A stretch of DNA of 15,599 nt from Faecalibacterium sp. (GCA_017483235.1 JAFULE010000193.1:1-15599), one strand, 5' to 3'; positions 1-7,427 are shown, counted from the stretch's first letter. The notes: generated by a model from the letters alone, not told the origin. Numbers and translations are program-made.

Positions 1-887
1 ATACGGTAGTCGCTGAACTCGCGCAGGGCTTCGGGCAGGATGGTAAGCACAGTGGCCGAAACCACGCTGCCCAGCATGCTGCCCATGCCGCCCAGAACCA
101 CCATGACCAGAATTTCGATTGACTTCATGAAGCCGAAGTTGGCGGGGGCCAGAACACCCAGATAGCAGGCATACAGGCCGCCGGCCACGCCGGCGAAAAC
201 AGCCGACAGAGTAAAGCCCATGACCTTGTAGTAGGTGGTGGGAATGCCGCAGCTTTCGGCGGCGATCACGTTATCCCGGATGGACAGAATAGCGCGGCCG
301 TGGCGGCTTTTCATCACCGTGTGGATGATAAAGCAGGTAATGAACACACAGATAAACACGCTGATGTAATCGGTGTATTTGGGAATGTTCTTCAGGCCCT
401 TGGCACCGTAGAACAGATCGAAGCCCAGCACACCGTCGATGTTATTCAGCACCATGCGGATGATCTCGCCAAAGCCCAAGGTCAGAATAGCCAGATAGTC
501 ACCGGTCAGACGCAGGGCAGGCACACCGATCAGAATGCCGAACAGGCCGGCCATCAGCGCCGCCAGCAGCAGGCCAAGGGCAAAGCTAATGCCTTCGGGC
601 AGCAGGGTTTTGGTGTATTTGGTAAACAGTGCGCAGGTGTAGGCACCCACTGCCATAAAGCCGGCGTGGCCCAGCGGCAGCTGGCCCAGATAACCGGTGG
701 CCACGTTGAGCGAAACGGCCAGAATGATGTTGATGCCAACCAGCAGCAGCACCTTTTTGTAATAGGTGGTCAGCACGCCGTTGACCAGCATGGCGATCAC
801 CGCAAACAGCAGCAGAATCAGTGCTGCATTAATGGCATAGCGCAGGGGCATGGGAATGCGCCGGCGAACCAGTTTATTCTTTTTCAT
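1..887 (-). CDS. livM: Branched-chain amino acid ABC transporter permease LivM (C-terminus beyond the left edge)
   Basis: Inner-membrane permease subunit of a hydrophobic amino acid uptake ABC transporter. 295 residues are visible and the frame is still open at the edge. The start (ATG, 885-887) follows an excellent AGGAGGTG ribosome site that overlaps the livH stop region. The protein begins with a basic stretch (MKKNKLVRRRIPMP), then hydrophobic segments. The family signature GYLGQLPLGHAGFMAVGAY appears near residues 65-85. A cytoplasmic ATPase-contact loop (SRHGRAILSIRDNVIAAESCGI) lies around residues 190-212, followed by more membrane helices and a Gly/Met-rich VVLGGMGSMLGS segment. It sits 11 bases downstream of livH, so the two are translationally close. 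The family is known to pair LivM with LivH as a heterodimer. Substrate specificity cannot be read from the permease. Confidence 0.93.
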   Translation of the reverse strand, partial: MKKNKLVRRRIPMPLRYAINAALILLLFAVIAMLVNGVLTTYYKKVLLLVGINIILAVSLNVATGYLGQLPLGHAGFMAVGAYTCALFTKYTKTLLPEGISFALGLLLAALMAGLFGILIGVPALRLTGDYLAILTLGFGEIIRMVLNNIDGVLGFDLFYGAKGLKNIPKYTDYISVFICVFITCFIIHTVMKSRHGRAILSIRDNVIAAESCGIPTTYYKVMGFTLSAVFAGVAGGLYACYLGVLAPANFGFMKSIEILVMVVLGGMGSMLGSVVSATVLTILPEALREFSDYR

Positions 888-898
888 GGCGCACCTCC

Positions 899-1777
899 TT
901 ATACCTTTTCCTGAATCTTGCGGCCCAGCAGACCGGTGGGCTTGACCAGCAGAACGACAATCAGAATGGCGAACAGTACCGCATCCTTCCACAAGGACAG
1001 ACCAATGGCAGATGCAAAGCACTCACACAGACCGATAACGATACCGCCGATCATGGCGCCGGGGATGGAACCGATGCCGCCCAGAACCGCGGCGATAAAG
1101 GCCTTCAGGCCCAGCAGGCTGCCCATGGTGGGATCGGCCTGCGGGTAGCTGCAGCAGTACAGCACCGAGCCGACACCTGCCAGGAAAGAGCCCACCGCAA
1201 AGGTGAAGGAGATGGTGGCATCGACGTTGATGCCCATCAGCCGGGCAGCGCCCATATCCTCGGATACGGCGCGCATGGCCTTACCCAGCTTGGACTTCTG
1301 CACCAGGAAGGTAAGGGCCACCATGGCCACCAGTGCCACCACCAGGGTGATGATTGCATTCAGGCTGATGGTTGCACCGCCGATCTGGAAAATCTTATTT
1401 TCAAAGTAGCTGGGCACCACCTTGGCACCGGCGCCCAGAATCAGCTCGGCCGAATACTCAAGGAAGAAGGATACGCCGATGGCGGTGATCAGAAGCGAAA
1501 TACGAGGGGCCGAACGCAGCGGGGTGTAGGCGATCTTTTCGATCAGCACGCCCAGCAGGGTGCAAGCCAGCACCGAGGCACACACCGCCACCACCGGGCT
1601 AAGGCTGAGCTGCCGCAGCACAAACCAGGACACATAGGCGCCCACCATGATGATGTCGCCATGGGCAAAGTTCAGCAGCAGAATGATACCGTACACCATG
1701 CTGTAGCCCAGCGCGATCAGTGCATAGATGCTGCCCAACTGCAAACCGTTGATCAGCTGACTGAAAAACACGGTCAT
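899..1777 (-). CDS. livH: Branched-chain amino acid ABC transporter permease LivH
   Basis: Membrane permease, 292 residues, typical length for LivH. I chose the ATG at 1775-1777 (MTVFFSQLINGLQLGSIYAL) rather than an in-frame upstream start at 1951. The family N-terminus begins here and an AAAGGGAG ribosome site lies about 10 bases upstream; the extra 58 residues would be non-conserved. The signature ALGYSMVYG...LNFAHGDIIMVGAY lies around residues 22-47. The ATPase-contact loop (GKAMRAVSEDMGAARLMGIN) lies near residue 165-185. A late GGIGSIPGAMIGGIVIGL segment near residues 230-250 is typical of the family. It is separated from the binding-protein gene by 234 bases holding a hairpin, and is followed 11 bases later by livM. 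Confidence 0.94.
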   Translation of the reverse strand: MTVFFSQLINGLQLGSIYALIALGYSMVYGIILLLNFAHGDIIMVGAYVSWFVLRQLSLSPVVAVCASVLACTLLGVLIEKIAYTPLRSAPRISLLITAIGVSFFLEYSAELILGAGAKVVPSYFENKIFQIGGATISLNAIITLVVALVAMVALTFLVQKSKLGKAMRAVSEDMGAARLMGINVDATISFTFAVGSFLAGVGSVLYCCSYPQADPTMGSLLGLKAFIAAVLGGIGSIPGAMIGGIVIGLCECFASAIGLSLWKDAVLFAILIVVLLVKPTGLLGRKIQEKV

Positions 1778-1923
1778 CTTGTTGATACTCCCTTTCTTAA
1801 AGTCTGCCAAAGGGGTGTCTGCCCATAAAAGAACGCAGGCAAACCGGCGCTGCACAGCCCGAAACGACTGTGTTTTTTTATGGAGGGGCACCGAACCCGG
1901 CAGATTTTGGATGTGTGATAAAA

Positions 1924-1983
1924 CAGCAAAGAGGCGGAGACCTGCGAGCAACGTGGTTCAGGCGGTCTCCGCACTCTCTGTTG
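1924..1983 (-). promoter_or_regulatory. Long hairpin between livK and livH, probable attenuator or mRNA-processing element
   Basis: Between the binding-protein stop and livH there is a perfect 9-bp inverted repeat, GCGGAGACC (1934-1942) and GGTCTCCGC (1964-1972), with a 21-base loop. Pairing extends outward imperfectly (1924-1933 with 1974-1983). On the minus-strand transcript the 3' arm is followed by CTCTTTGCTGTTTTATC, a broken U-rich run. This resembles a leaky terminator or a 3'-end-protecting stem. Such elements commonly allow more binding protein than permease. The function is inferred. Confidence 0.5.
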
Positions 1984-2011
1984 AGTTTAATGGAAAGGAT
2001 GCAAGCCCAGA

Positions 2012-3220
2012 TTAGAACTCACGATCCAGAACAGGCCAGCCTTCGGCATCGAAGGACTGGATGAAGATGGACTTGACGGGGTTGTTGTGCTCGTCGAAGG
2101 TGAAGGTACCGGTAACACCCTTGACCTCGCCGTTCTTGATGCCGTCGATCACAGCCTGCTTGTAAGCGTCGGTACCGACTTCCAGACCGGCAGCCTCGGC
2201 CTTCTCGATGCCGTACAGCAGAGTAACAGCAGCATCGTAGCCCAGAGGAGCAAAGCCGTTGGGGTAAGCCTCGCCGTAAGCGTTCTTGTAGGCATCCTCA
2301 AAGCCGGTATTGGCACCGGGGGCGTAGTTGGCGCAGAAGTAGCAGCCAGCCAGCTCATCAGCTTCGGCATAGCGCTCGGAGGTAGTGACGATGCCATCCC
2401 AGCCGTCGCCGCCGATGAAGGGCACATCAATGCCCAGACCGCGGGCCTGGCCCAGGATCATACCATTGTCCTGATAGTAGTTGGGCAGGAAGACGACCTC
2501 GGGGTTCTTGCCCTTAATGTTGGTCAGCTGAGCGTTGAAGTCAGCGTCGCCTTCCACATAAGCTTCCTCGGCCACAACAGTACCACCGTTGGCGGTGAAC
2601 TGAGCAACGAAGTTCTTGTACAGACCCTCGGAGTAGTCGTTGCCGCTGGCGTACAGAACAGCAGCAGTCTTCTTGCTCATAACCTCCCAGGCAAAGTCAG
2701 CCATACGCTGGCCCTGGTAGGGATCGGTAAAGGTGGTGCGGAAGACGTTGGTGTAAACAGTGTCGGTCTCAGCGTCGTAGGTAACAGCCTCGGCAGTGGC
2801 AGAAGCGGTAACCATGGGCATGTTGGCCTCCTGGCTTTCAGCAACAACAGCCAGGGTGGGACCGGTAGTAACGTCGCCAACCAGACCGGTGATGCCCTCG
2901 TCCAGCATCTTGGTGTAAACGTTGACAGCTTCGGTAGCGTCGCCCTTCTCATCCATCTTGATGGCATTGATCTTCTTGCCATTGATGCCGCCGGCAGCGT
3001 TGACCTGATCGATATACAGCATAGCACCGTTGACAACCGCGTTGCCGTACACAGCAGCGCCGCCGGTCAGGGGGCCCATCACACCGATGGTGATGACAGC
3101 GGCATCACCGCCAGCAGCGGTAGAAGAAGAGGAACCGCCGCCGCAGGCAGTCAGAGCAGCAGCAGTGGTAGCAACGCCGGCAGCCTTCAGGAATGCACGG
3201 CGGGAGATCATCTTTTTCAT
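2012..3220 (-). CDS. livK: Branched-chain amino acid ABC transporter substrate-binding lipoprotein (LivJ/LivK type)
   Basis: Extracellular solute-binding component (Peripla_BP_6, leucine-binding protein family) that captures hydrophobic amino acids for LivHM. 402 residues from the ATG at 3218-3220, which has GGAGG 9 bases upstream; an upstream in-frame start at 3286 lacks a comparable ribosome site and would hide the signal peptide. The N-terminus MKKMISRRAFLKAAG carries a twin-arginine export motif (SRRAFLK, residues 6-12), a hydrophobic stretch and a lipobox LTAC with Cys26. A Gly/Ser-rich tether (GGGSSSSTAAGG) follows. The mature part starts with ITIGVMGPLTGGAAVYG, the usual opening of this family, and contains DVTTGPTLAVVAESQEANMPMV. 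The gene uses a noticeably different codon mix from its neighbours (many GTT, ACC, GCT, TCC choices), consistent with high expression. The exact ligand is not determined. Confidence 0.93.
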   Translation of the reverse strand: MKKMISRRAFLKAAGVATTAAALTACGGGSSSSTAAGGDAAVITIGVMGPLTGGAAVYGNAVVNGAMLYIDQVNAAGGINGKKINAIKMDEKGDATEAVNVYTKMLDEGITGLVGDVTTGPTLAVVAESQEANMPMVTASATAEAVTYDAETDTVYTNVFRTTFTDPYQGQRMADFAWEVMSKKTAAVLYASGNDYSEGLYKNFVAQFTANGGTVVAEEAYVEGDADFNAQLTNIKGKNPEVVFLPNYYQDNGMILGQARGLGIDVPFIGGDGWDGIVTTSERYAEADELAGCYFCANYAPGANTGFEDAYKNAYGEAYPNGFAPLGYDAAVTLLYGIEKAEAAGLEVGTDAYKQAVIDGIKNGEVKGVTGTFTFDEHNNPVKSIFIQSFDAEGWPVLDREF

Positions 3221-3250
3221 AAGTCGTATCCTCCAATAAATAAAAATGTC

Positions 3251-3297
3251 CTTCGTAAAAATACGAAAGGCTGCCCACTCCCTCATAAGCAGGGCAG
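3251..3297 (-). promoter_or_regulatory. Two hairpins in the livK 5' leader
   Basis: The predicted leader (about 3304 down to 3221) contains two inverted repeats: CTGCCC (3271-3276) with GGGCAG (3292-3297), and TTCGTA (3252-3257) with TACGAA (3262-3267). After the second hairpin the minus-strand transcript runs into ACATTTTTATTTATT just before the GGAGG site. This looks like a weak terminator-like leader element. I see no conserved riboswitch or T-box motif, so regulation is only a suggestion. Confidence 0.35.
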
Positions 3298-3311
3298 TCT
3301 TGATAAGAAAT

Positions 3312-3340
3312 ATTATAGCTTTTTGGTTTTTTTACTGCAA
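3312..3340 (-). promoter_or_regulatory. Candidate sigma-A promoter for livK-livH-livM
   Basis: On the minus strand TTGCAG (3335-3340) lies 17 bases from a perfect TATAAT (3312-3317). It is in the AT-rich gap upstream of livK, giving a start near 3304 and a leader of about 84 bases. The -10 is consensus; the -35 matches at only TTG. Confidence 0.6.
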
Positions 3341-3596
3341 TTCGCCGAATGACCAACCTTTGTGCCATGTTTGAACGGAATATGAACACTTTTCACAATT
3401 TAGATGTTACTTTTTTGTTACACTTGAGCACAATTCAACCAAAGAAATTGAGAAATAAACAAAATTGACCACAAAAACGGCCAAAACAGCGTTTTTTGCA
3501 GACCCGCAGCCGCTCTGCCGCCGCGATGTCTTTGTCATATTGCACAACAGGTATTTTCTGTTTTGAGGGGCTTTTCTTTGTAAAAATGCCCAACAG
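3341..3596. other. AT-rich intergenic gap upstream of the livK promoter
   Basis: Between the livK start (3220) and the oadB stop (3644) there are 423 bases without a credible gene. Part of it is assigned to the promoter, leader and terminator listed separately. The remainder is AT-rich (a direct repeat GTTAC-N6-GTTAC near 3405-3420 and A/T runs), and I see no ribosome site with an open frame of gene-like composition. It may hold regulator sites for the amino acid transporter, but none is recognisable. Confidence 0.6.
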
Positions 3597-3605
3597 AAAA
3601 GCCCC
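3567..3605. repeat. Perfect 11-bp inverted repeat that overlaps the oadB terminator
   Basis: GGGGCTTTTCT (3567-3577) is exactly complementary to AGAAAAGCCCC (3595-3605), with a 17-base loop. The second arm is also half of the oadB terminator stem, so the transcript can fold two mutually exclusive ways. A third pairing, TTTTCTGTT (3554-3562) with AACAGAAAA (3592-3600), also uses the same bases. Confidence 0.6.
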
Positions 3606-3628
3606 GCGGCAAATGCCGCGGGGCTTTT
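3597..3628 (-). terminator. Intrinsic terminator of the oadG-oadB unit
   Basis: Near-perfect stem AAAAGCCCCGCGGCA / TGCCGCGGGGCTTTT with a 2-4 base loop, 16 bases after the oadB stop on the minus strand. It is followed on that strand by TTTTCTGTTGGGCATTTTT. The A/U flanks on both sides make it potentially bidirectional. Confidence 0.92.
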
Positions 3629-3643
3629 GAGAATGCAGAAAAA

Positions 3644-4852
3644 TCAGCCGAAGATATTGATGAGAATACCAGCTGCCACAGCGGAACCGATAACGCCGGC
3701 CACATTGGGGCCCATGGCGTGCATCAGCAGGAAGTTCTGCGGATTTTCGGCCTGCCCCACCTTCTGGGACACACGGGCCGCCATGGGAACGGCGGAAACA
3801 CCGGCCGAGCCGATTAGCGGGTTAACCTGACCCTTGGTGATCCAACACATCAACTTGCCGAACAGCACGCCGGCGGCAGTGCCGAAGCTGAATGCAATCA
3901 GACCCAGCACAATGATGAACAGGGTGCGGGCATTCAGGAAGGTGTTGGCGCTGGTGGTGCAGCCCACCGACAGGCCAAGGAAGATGGTGATGATGTTCAT
4001 CAACTCGTTGCCGGCGGTTTTCTGAATGCGGTCCACCACACCGGATTCCTTCATCAGGTTGCCCAGCATCAGCATACCCACCAGAACCGCCGAGTCGGGC
4101 AGAATGAGGGAAACCACAATGGTGCACAGAATGGGGAAAATGATCTTTTCGGTTTTGGTCACAGTGCGCAGCTGCTTCATCACGATCTGGCGCTCGGCCT
4201 TGGTGGTAAGCGCCTTCATAATGGGCGGCTGAATGACCGGCACCAGCGCCATATAGCTGTATGCCGCCACCGCAATACTGCCCAGCAGCTCCGGTGCCAG
4301 ACGGGAAGTAACGAAGATCGCCGTGGGGCCGTCGGCACCACCGATGATGGCAATGGCCGCAGCCTGTGCACCGGTAAAGTCTACCAGACCGGTCGTACTG
4401 AGCGCGCGGGCGCCCAGATAGGTGCCAAAGATACCAAACTGGGCCGCAGCGCCCAGCAGCAGGCTTTTGGGGTTGGAGATCAACGGGCCGAAATCGGTCA
4501 TGGTGCCGATGCCCAGGAAAATCAGCGGCGGATAGATGCCCAGCTTAACGCCCAGATACAGCATATCGCCCAGGCCGCCGTTGTTGAGAATTTCCATCCA
4601 CATGGGGTGCTCCAGGCCGTCACCCACAAAATACTGCATATGGATGATGCCGCTGCCGGGCAGATTGGCCAGAATCATGCCAAAAGCGATGGGCAACAGC
4701 AGCAGCGGCTCGAACTGCTTGACAATGGCAAGGTACAGCAGCACACAGCCAACCACGATCATGGCAAGGTACAGCAGTCCACCCGGCTCAGCAAACTGAG
4801 CAAAGCCGGAATTTTGGAAGATGCTGATCAGGGTTTCCAGAAATGCATTCAT
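3644..4852 (-). CDS. oadB: Sodium-translocating decarboxylase, beta subunit (OadB/GcdB/MmdB family)
   Basis: Integral membrane subunit that couples decarboxylation of a biotin-bound carboxyl group to sodium export. 402 residues, slightly shorter than the enterobacterial OadB but normal for Clostridia. The ATG at 4850-4852 has an AAAGGGGAG site 9 bases upstream. Family motifs are present: GIGTMTDFGPLISNP (residues about 115-128), IIGGADGPTAIF (169-180) with the Asp (D174) that corresponds to the essential sodium/proton-site Asp of the family, and the C-terminal GSAGVSAVPMAARVSQKVGQ followed by NFLLMHAMGPNVAGVIGSAVAAG. Multiple hydrophobic segments cover the rest. It lies 21 bases after oadG and just before a strong terminator. 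The family members use oxaloacetate, glutaconyl-CoA or methylmalonyl-CoA; the beta subunit alone does not tell which. Confidence 0.93.
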   Translation of the reverse strand: MNAFLETLISIFQNSGFAQFAEPGGLLYLAMIVVGCVLLYLAIVKQFEPLLLLPIAFGMILANLPGSGIIHMQYFVGDGLEHPMWMEILNNGGLGDMLYLGVKLGIYPPLIFLGIGTMTDFGPLISNPKSLLLGAAAQFGIFGTYLGARALSTTGLVDFTGAQAAAIAIIGGADGPTAIFVTSRLAPELLGSIAVAAYSYMALVPVIQPPIMKALTTKAERQIVMKQLRTVTKTEKIIFPILCTIVVSLILPDSAVLVGMLMLGNLMKESGVVDRIQKTAGNELMNIITIFLGLSVGCTTSANTFLNARTLFIIVLGLIAFSFGTAAGVLFGKLMCWITKGQVNPLIGSAGVSAVPMAARVSQKVGQAENPQNFLLMHAMGPNVAGVIGSAVAAGILINIFG

Positions 4853-4873
4853 TATATTGTACTCCCCTTTCCC

Positions 4874-5293
4874 TTAAAACGGCGATGTGACATCGTTGAC
4901 GCCGGCGCGTCCCCAGGCCTTGCCTTTGCCGGCACGGCTGACCGCTTTCAGCACATATTTGCCGTTGCCCATGGCGGCAATGGCAGCAGCAATTACCGCC
5001 ACGATCTCGGCAGGGATGCCCTGCTCAACTACGGGGGCAGGTGCGGTCGGCGCGGCAGATTCAACCGGCTTGGCAGCAGGCGCTGCCTTGGAGGCAGCGG
5101 CAGCCTTGACCTGTGCATCACGTTTTTCCTGCTTGCGAGCATTCATCGAATCGAAGAATTTGCCCTCCAGGGTGATGATCAGCATCAGGATAACCAGAAT
5201 AGCAAAAACAAGCGCCATTCCGGTAAGGGTAACGACCAGATCGCTGGGCTGCGGCTCAATGGCAAGCAGCACAGGTGCAAAAAAATTGCTCAT
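4874..5293 (-). CDS. oadG: Sodium-pump decarboxylase gamma subunit (OadG family)
   Basis: Small membrane protein, 139 residues, that anchors and assembles the decarboxylase complex. The ATG at 5291-5293 has AGGAGG 7 bases upstream; longer in-frame upstream starts run back through the promoter and are rejected. One transmembrane helix lies at residues 20-42 (VVTLTGMALVFAILVILMLI). A charged stretch with MNARKQEKRD follows, then an Ala/Pro/Lys-rich linker (about 62-90). The C-terminal amphipathic part (EIVAVIAAAIAAM...YVLKAVSR) ends in WGRAGVNDVTSPF, as in many clostridial OadG-like proteins. It is first in the two-gene unit with oadB. The linker resembles the hinge of biotin-carrier proteins, but no biotinylation motif (MKM) is present. 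Confidence 0.85.
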   Translation of the reverse strand: MSNFFAPVLLAIEPQPSDLVVTLTGMALVFAILVILMLIITLEGKFFDSMNARKQEKRDAQVKAAAASKAAPAAKPVESAAPTAPAPVVEQGIPAEIVAVIAAAIAAMGNGKYVLKAVSRAGKGKAWGRAGVNDVTSPF

Positions 5294-5405
5294 ATAAAAA
5301 CCTCCTGTCCGTTCGGCGGCCCAATCGAATTTGGTCTGCACACGGCCGCATCTCTTCCCATCGCGGCAGAGCAAAACAGATTCGTAAAAAAGGCCATTTG
5401 ATGAT

Positions 5406-5434
5406 ATTATAACGAATTTAGACAGCGCTTGCAA
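5406..5434 (-). promoter_or_regulatory. Sigma-A promoter for oadG-oadB
   Basis: On the minus strand TTGCAA (5429-5434), a 17-base spacer and a perfect TATAAT (5406-5411). The predicted start is near 5398, about 105 bases before the oadG start. The leader contains a short stem, GCCGC/GCGGC, around 5346-5369. Confidence 0.75.
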
Positions 5435-5488
5435 CCGAAAAACCGCCAAAAGAATTTGCACAGAAATTGAATTTTGATGCCAAATGCC

Positions 5489-5522
5489 AAAAGCCCCGCC
5501 GCGGGCTTTCCGCAGCGGGGCT
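5489..5522 (-). terminator. Intrinsic terminator of the seven-gene operon, after mreB
   Basis: On the minus strand GCCCCGCTGCGG pairs with CCGCGGCGGGGC (one G-U pair) around a 5-base loop, followed by TTTTGGCATTTGG. It starts about 10 bases after the mreB stop. The U-run is short but the stem is 12 bp and very GC-rich. Confidence 0.85.
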
Positions 5523-5531
5523 GGTACGGGT

Positions 5532-6572
5532 TTAATGGAACTTGCCGATGCCGGGGGTGGCGTCCTGAAAGCCGGTTTCCAGCACATCGTCCAGCGACAG
5601 GCACATGGCGGTGCCCAATGCCACACAGTTGATGGGATCGGGCGAGACCACTACCTTCACCTTCAGCTTTTCGCTCAGATACTCGGGCAGGCCATGCAGC
5701 AAAGCGCCGCCGCCGGTCAGCATGACACCGTTGCGGTACACGTCGCCGGCCAGTTCGGGCGGGGTGCGCTCCAGCACCTGATGGGCAGCCACACCGATCT
5801 TTTCGCACAGGGCCATGACCGGCTCGTACAGATCATCGGTGGAAACATTCAGACGGGCGGGCAGGCCGGTGATCAGGCTGCGGCCCTTGACCTCCATGGT
5901 TTCGTGAAAATCTTCCCGCTGGCGGCAACAGGCCACCTGCTTTTTCAGATTCTCGGCGGTACGCTGGCCAATGGCTACATTGAACTTGGTGCGGATATGC
6001 TTGAGAATCTCGTCATCAAAGATGTTGCCGGCCACCTGCACACTGGTGCTTTTCACCTTGCCGCCCAGCGACAGTACCGCAATATCGGTGGTGCCGCCGC
6101 CGATGTCAATGATCATGTGGCCGTCCGGCTGCAGAATGTCCACACCGCTGCCCAGCGCCGCAGCGACAGGCTCGTCGATCAGATACACCTTGCGGGCACC
6201 GGCGGCAACCACCGCCTCGATGACCGCATCCCGCTCAATGCCGGTGATGGCGGCAGGCACACACACCGCCACACGGGGCTTGACCGGGCGATTGGCGTAC
6301 ACCTTGTTGACGAAACGGCAGATCAGTTCCTTGGTCAGGGTATGATCGCTGATCACGCCGTCCTTCAGGGGGAAGATGGCTGAAATGTAATTGGGGGTAC
6401 GGCCCACCATGGCCAAAGCCTCGTCGCCGGCGGCCAGCACATAATCGCGGCCGCCCTTTTTGCGGGTGTCCACCGCAACAATGCTGGGCTGGTTGAGGAT
6501 GGCCCCCTTGCCTTCTTGCGCAATGATAATGGTTGTGGTACCCAGATCGATACCAATGTCGTTGAATGCCAT
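5532..6572 (-). CDS. mreB: MreB/Mbl-type bacterial actin, rod-shape determinant
   Basis: Cytoskeletal ATPase that guides lateral cell-wall synthesis at the membrane. 346 residues, full length. The start ATG (6570-6572) has AAGGA 7 bases upstream. ATPase motifs: phosphate-1 DLGTTT (residues 9-14), connect-1 NRPVKPRVAVCVPAAIT (94-110), phosphate-2 DIGGGTTDIAV (156-166), adenosine motif TGGGALL (286-292). The position that is Glu in classical MreB (GGGTTE) is Asp163 here, as in Mbl-like paralogues, so it may be an Mbl rather than MreB. No mreC or mreD follows; a terminator does. It is last in an operon, 15 bases after comF. Confidence 0.9.
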   Translation of the reverse strand: MAFNDIGIDLGTTTIIIAQEGKGAILNQPSIVAVDTRKKGGRDYVLAAGDEALAMVGRTPNYISAIFPLKDGVISDHTLTKELICRFVNKVYANRPVKPRVAVCVPAAITGIERDAVIEAVVAAGARKVYLIDEPVAAALGSGVDILQPDGHMIIDIGGGTTDIAVLSLGGKVKSTSVQVAGNIFDDEILKHIRTKFNVAIGQRTAENLKKQVACCRQREDFHETMEVKGRSLITGLPARLNVSTDDLYEPVMALCEKIGVAAHQVLERTPPELAGDVYRNGVMLTGGGALLHGLPEYLSEKLKVKVVVSPDPINCVALGTAMCLSLDDVLETGFQDATPGIGKFH

Positions 6573-6587
6573 AGGTTGTTCCTTTCT

Positions 6588-7421
6588 CTATCCAAACAGA
6601 GGGCCGGCAGACTTGCCGCCGGTTTCCGGTTTATGCTTTTTTTCAGGTTCCGAAACACAGAGTGCCGCCGCAAACACGCTTTCGGCACCGGCCGCCAGCA
6701 GTGCCTGTGCGCAGGCGGCGGCAGTGGCTCCGGTGGTAATCACATCGTCCACCAGCAGCACGTGTTTGCCTTCCAGAAATTGGTGTGCACCCGGCACAGC
6801 GGCAAAAGCACCGGCGGCATTTTCCAACCGCAGCAAGCCGGACAGTTCCACCTGATGGTGTTCGGTGCGGATGCGCCGCAGAAGATACGGCAGCACCGGC
6901 AGACCCAGCCCCTGTCCCAGCGGGACAGCCAGCTGCAGCGGCACATTGTAGCCGCGGGCGGCATCAGTGGCGGGGACCGGCACGATCAGATCCCACTGCA
7001 TGGCGTACACCGTGTTCGGTTCGGGGTAAAGTATACCATACCTGCGCTGAAAAGTACACCCAAACAAATCCCCGGCCATGCACAGCCCCAGCGGATAAGC
7101 CGCCCATGCCCCGTTTTGGAACTTCATGCGGTGCACTGCCTGCCGGGCGCAGCCGTCGTAACGGTACACCGCCGCGGCACCGTCCAGCCGGCCAAGGTAG
7201 TGGTTTTCCGGCTTCAGGCGCTTGGCCGTTCGCTTCAGAGCATGAAGTTCCACTTCACAATCGGGGCATGTCGGCAAACTGCCCTGCGGTCTGCCGCAGT
7301 AAGGGCAGCACACCGGGTAAACCAGCTGCAAAGCCGCGCGCAGTGCCAGTTCGCGCCTGTCGGGCGGCTGCGGCAACATCTGCCGTGTTACCGGGCCAAG
7401 CGGCGGCATGGGACGGATCAT
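6588..7421 (-). CDS. comF: ComF family protein (phosphoribosyltransferase-like, ComFC type)
   Basis: 277 residues. In competent bacteria ComFC helps import single-stranded DNA into the cytoplasm; its molecular activity is unsettled. N-terminal zinc-ribbon Cys pairs are visible (CCPYC, residues 38-42, and CPDC, 52-55). The central DLIVPVPATDAARGYNVP (144-161) and the PRPP-binding loop VLLVDDVITTGAT (221-233) are the ComF signature. The start ATG at 7419-7421 has AAAGGAG about 12 bases upstream, inside the end of recD2, and the two genes are 6 bases apart. ComFA is not next to it; the helicase neighbour RecD2 replaces it. The last 15 residues are a low-complexity basic tail. Confidence 0.88.
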   Translation of the reverse strand: MIRPMPPLGPVTRQMLPQPPDRRELALRAALQLVYPVCCPYCGRPQGSLPTCPDCEVELHALKRTAKRLKPENHYLGRLDGAAAVYRYDGCARQAVHRMKFQNGAWAAYPLGLCMAGDLFGCTFQRRYGILYPEPNTVYAMQWDLIVPVPATDAARGYNVPLQLAVPLGQGLGLPVLPYLLRRIRTEHHQVELSGLLRLENAAGAFAAVPGAHQFLEGKHVLLVDDVITTGATAAACAQALLAAGAESVFAAALCVSEPEKKHKPETGGKSAGPLFG

Positions 7422-7427
7422 GGCCGA

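Noticed and set aside
1775..1951. A longer LivH starting at 1951
   Set aside because: The added 58 residues are not hydrophobic or family-like, and a good ribosome site precedes the ATG at 1777.
2087..3352. A long plus-strand open frame opposite the livK gene
   Set aside because: Same antisense shadow effect. The product is Gly/Ser/Val/Leu-rich with no motif, and livK is certain on the minus strand.
3386..3404. A CodY-like box upstream of the livK promoter
   Set aside because: The best match I could align to AATTTTCWGAAAATT has about five mismatches in 15, too weak to claim, and presence of CodY in this lineage is not shown.
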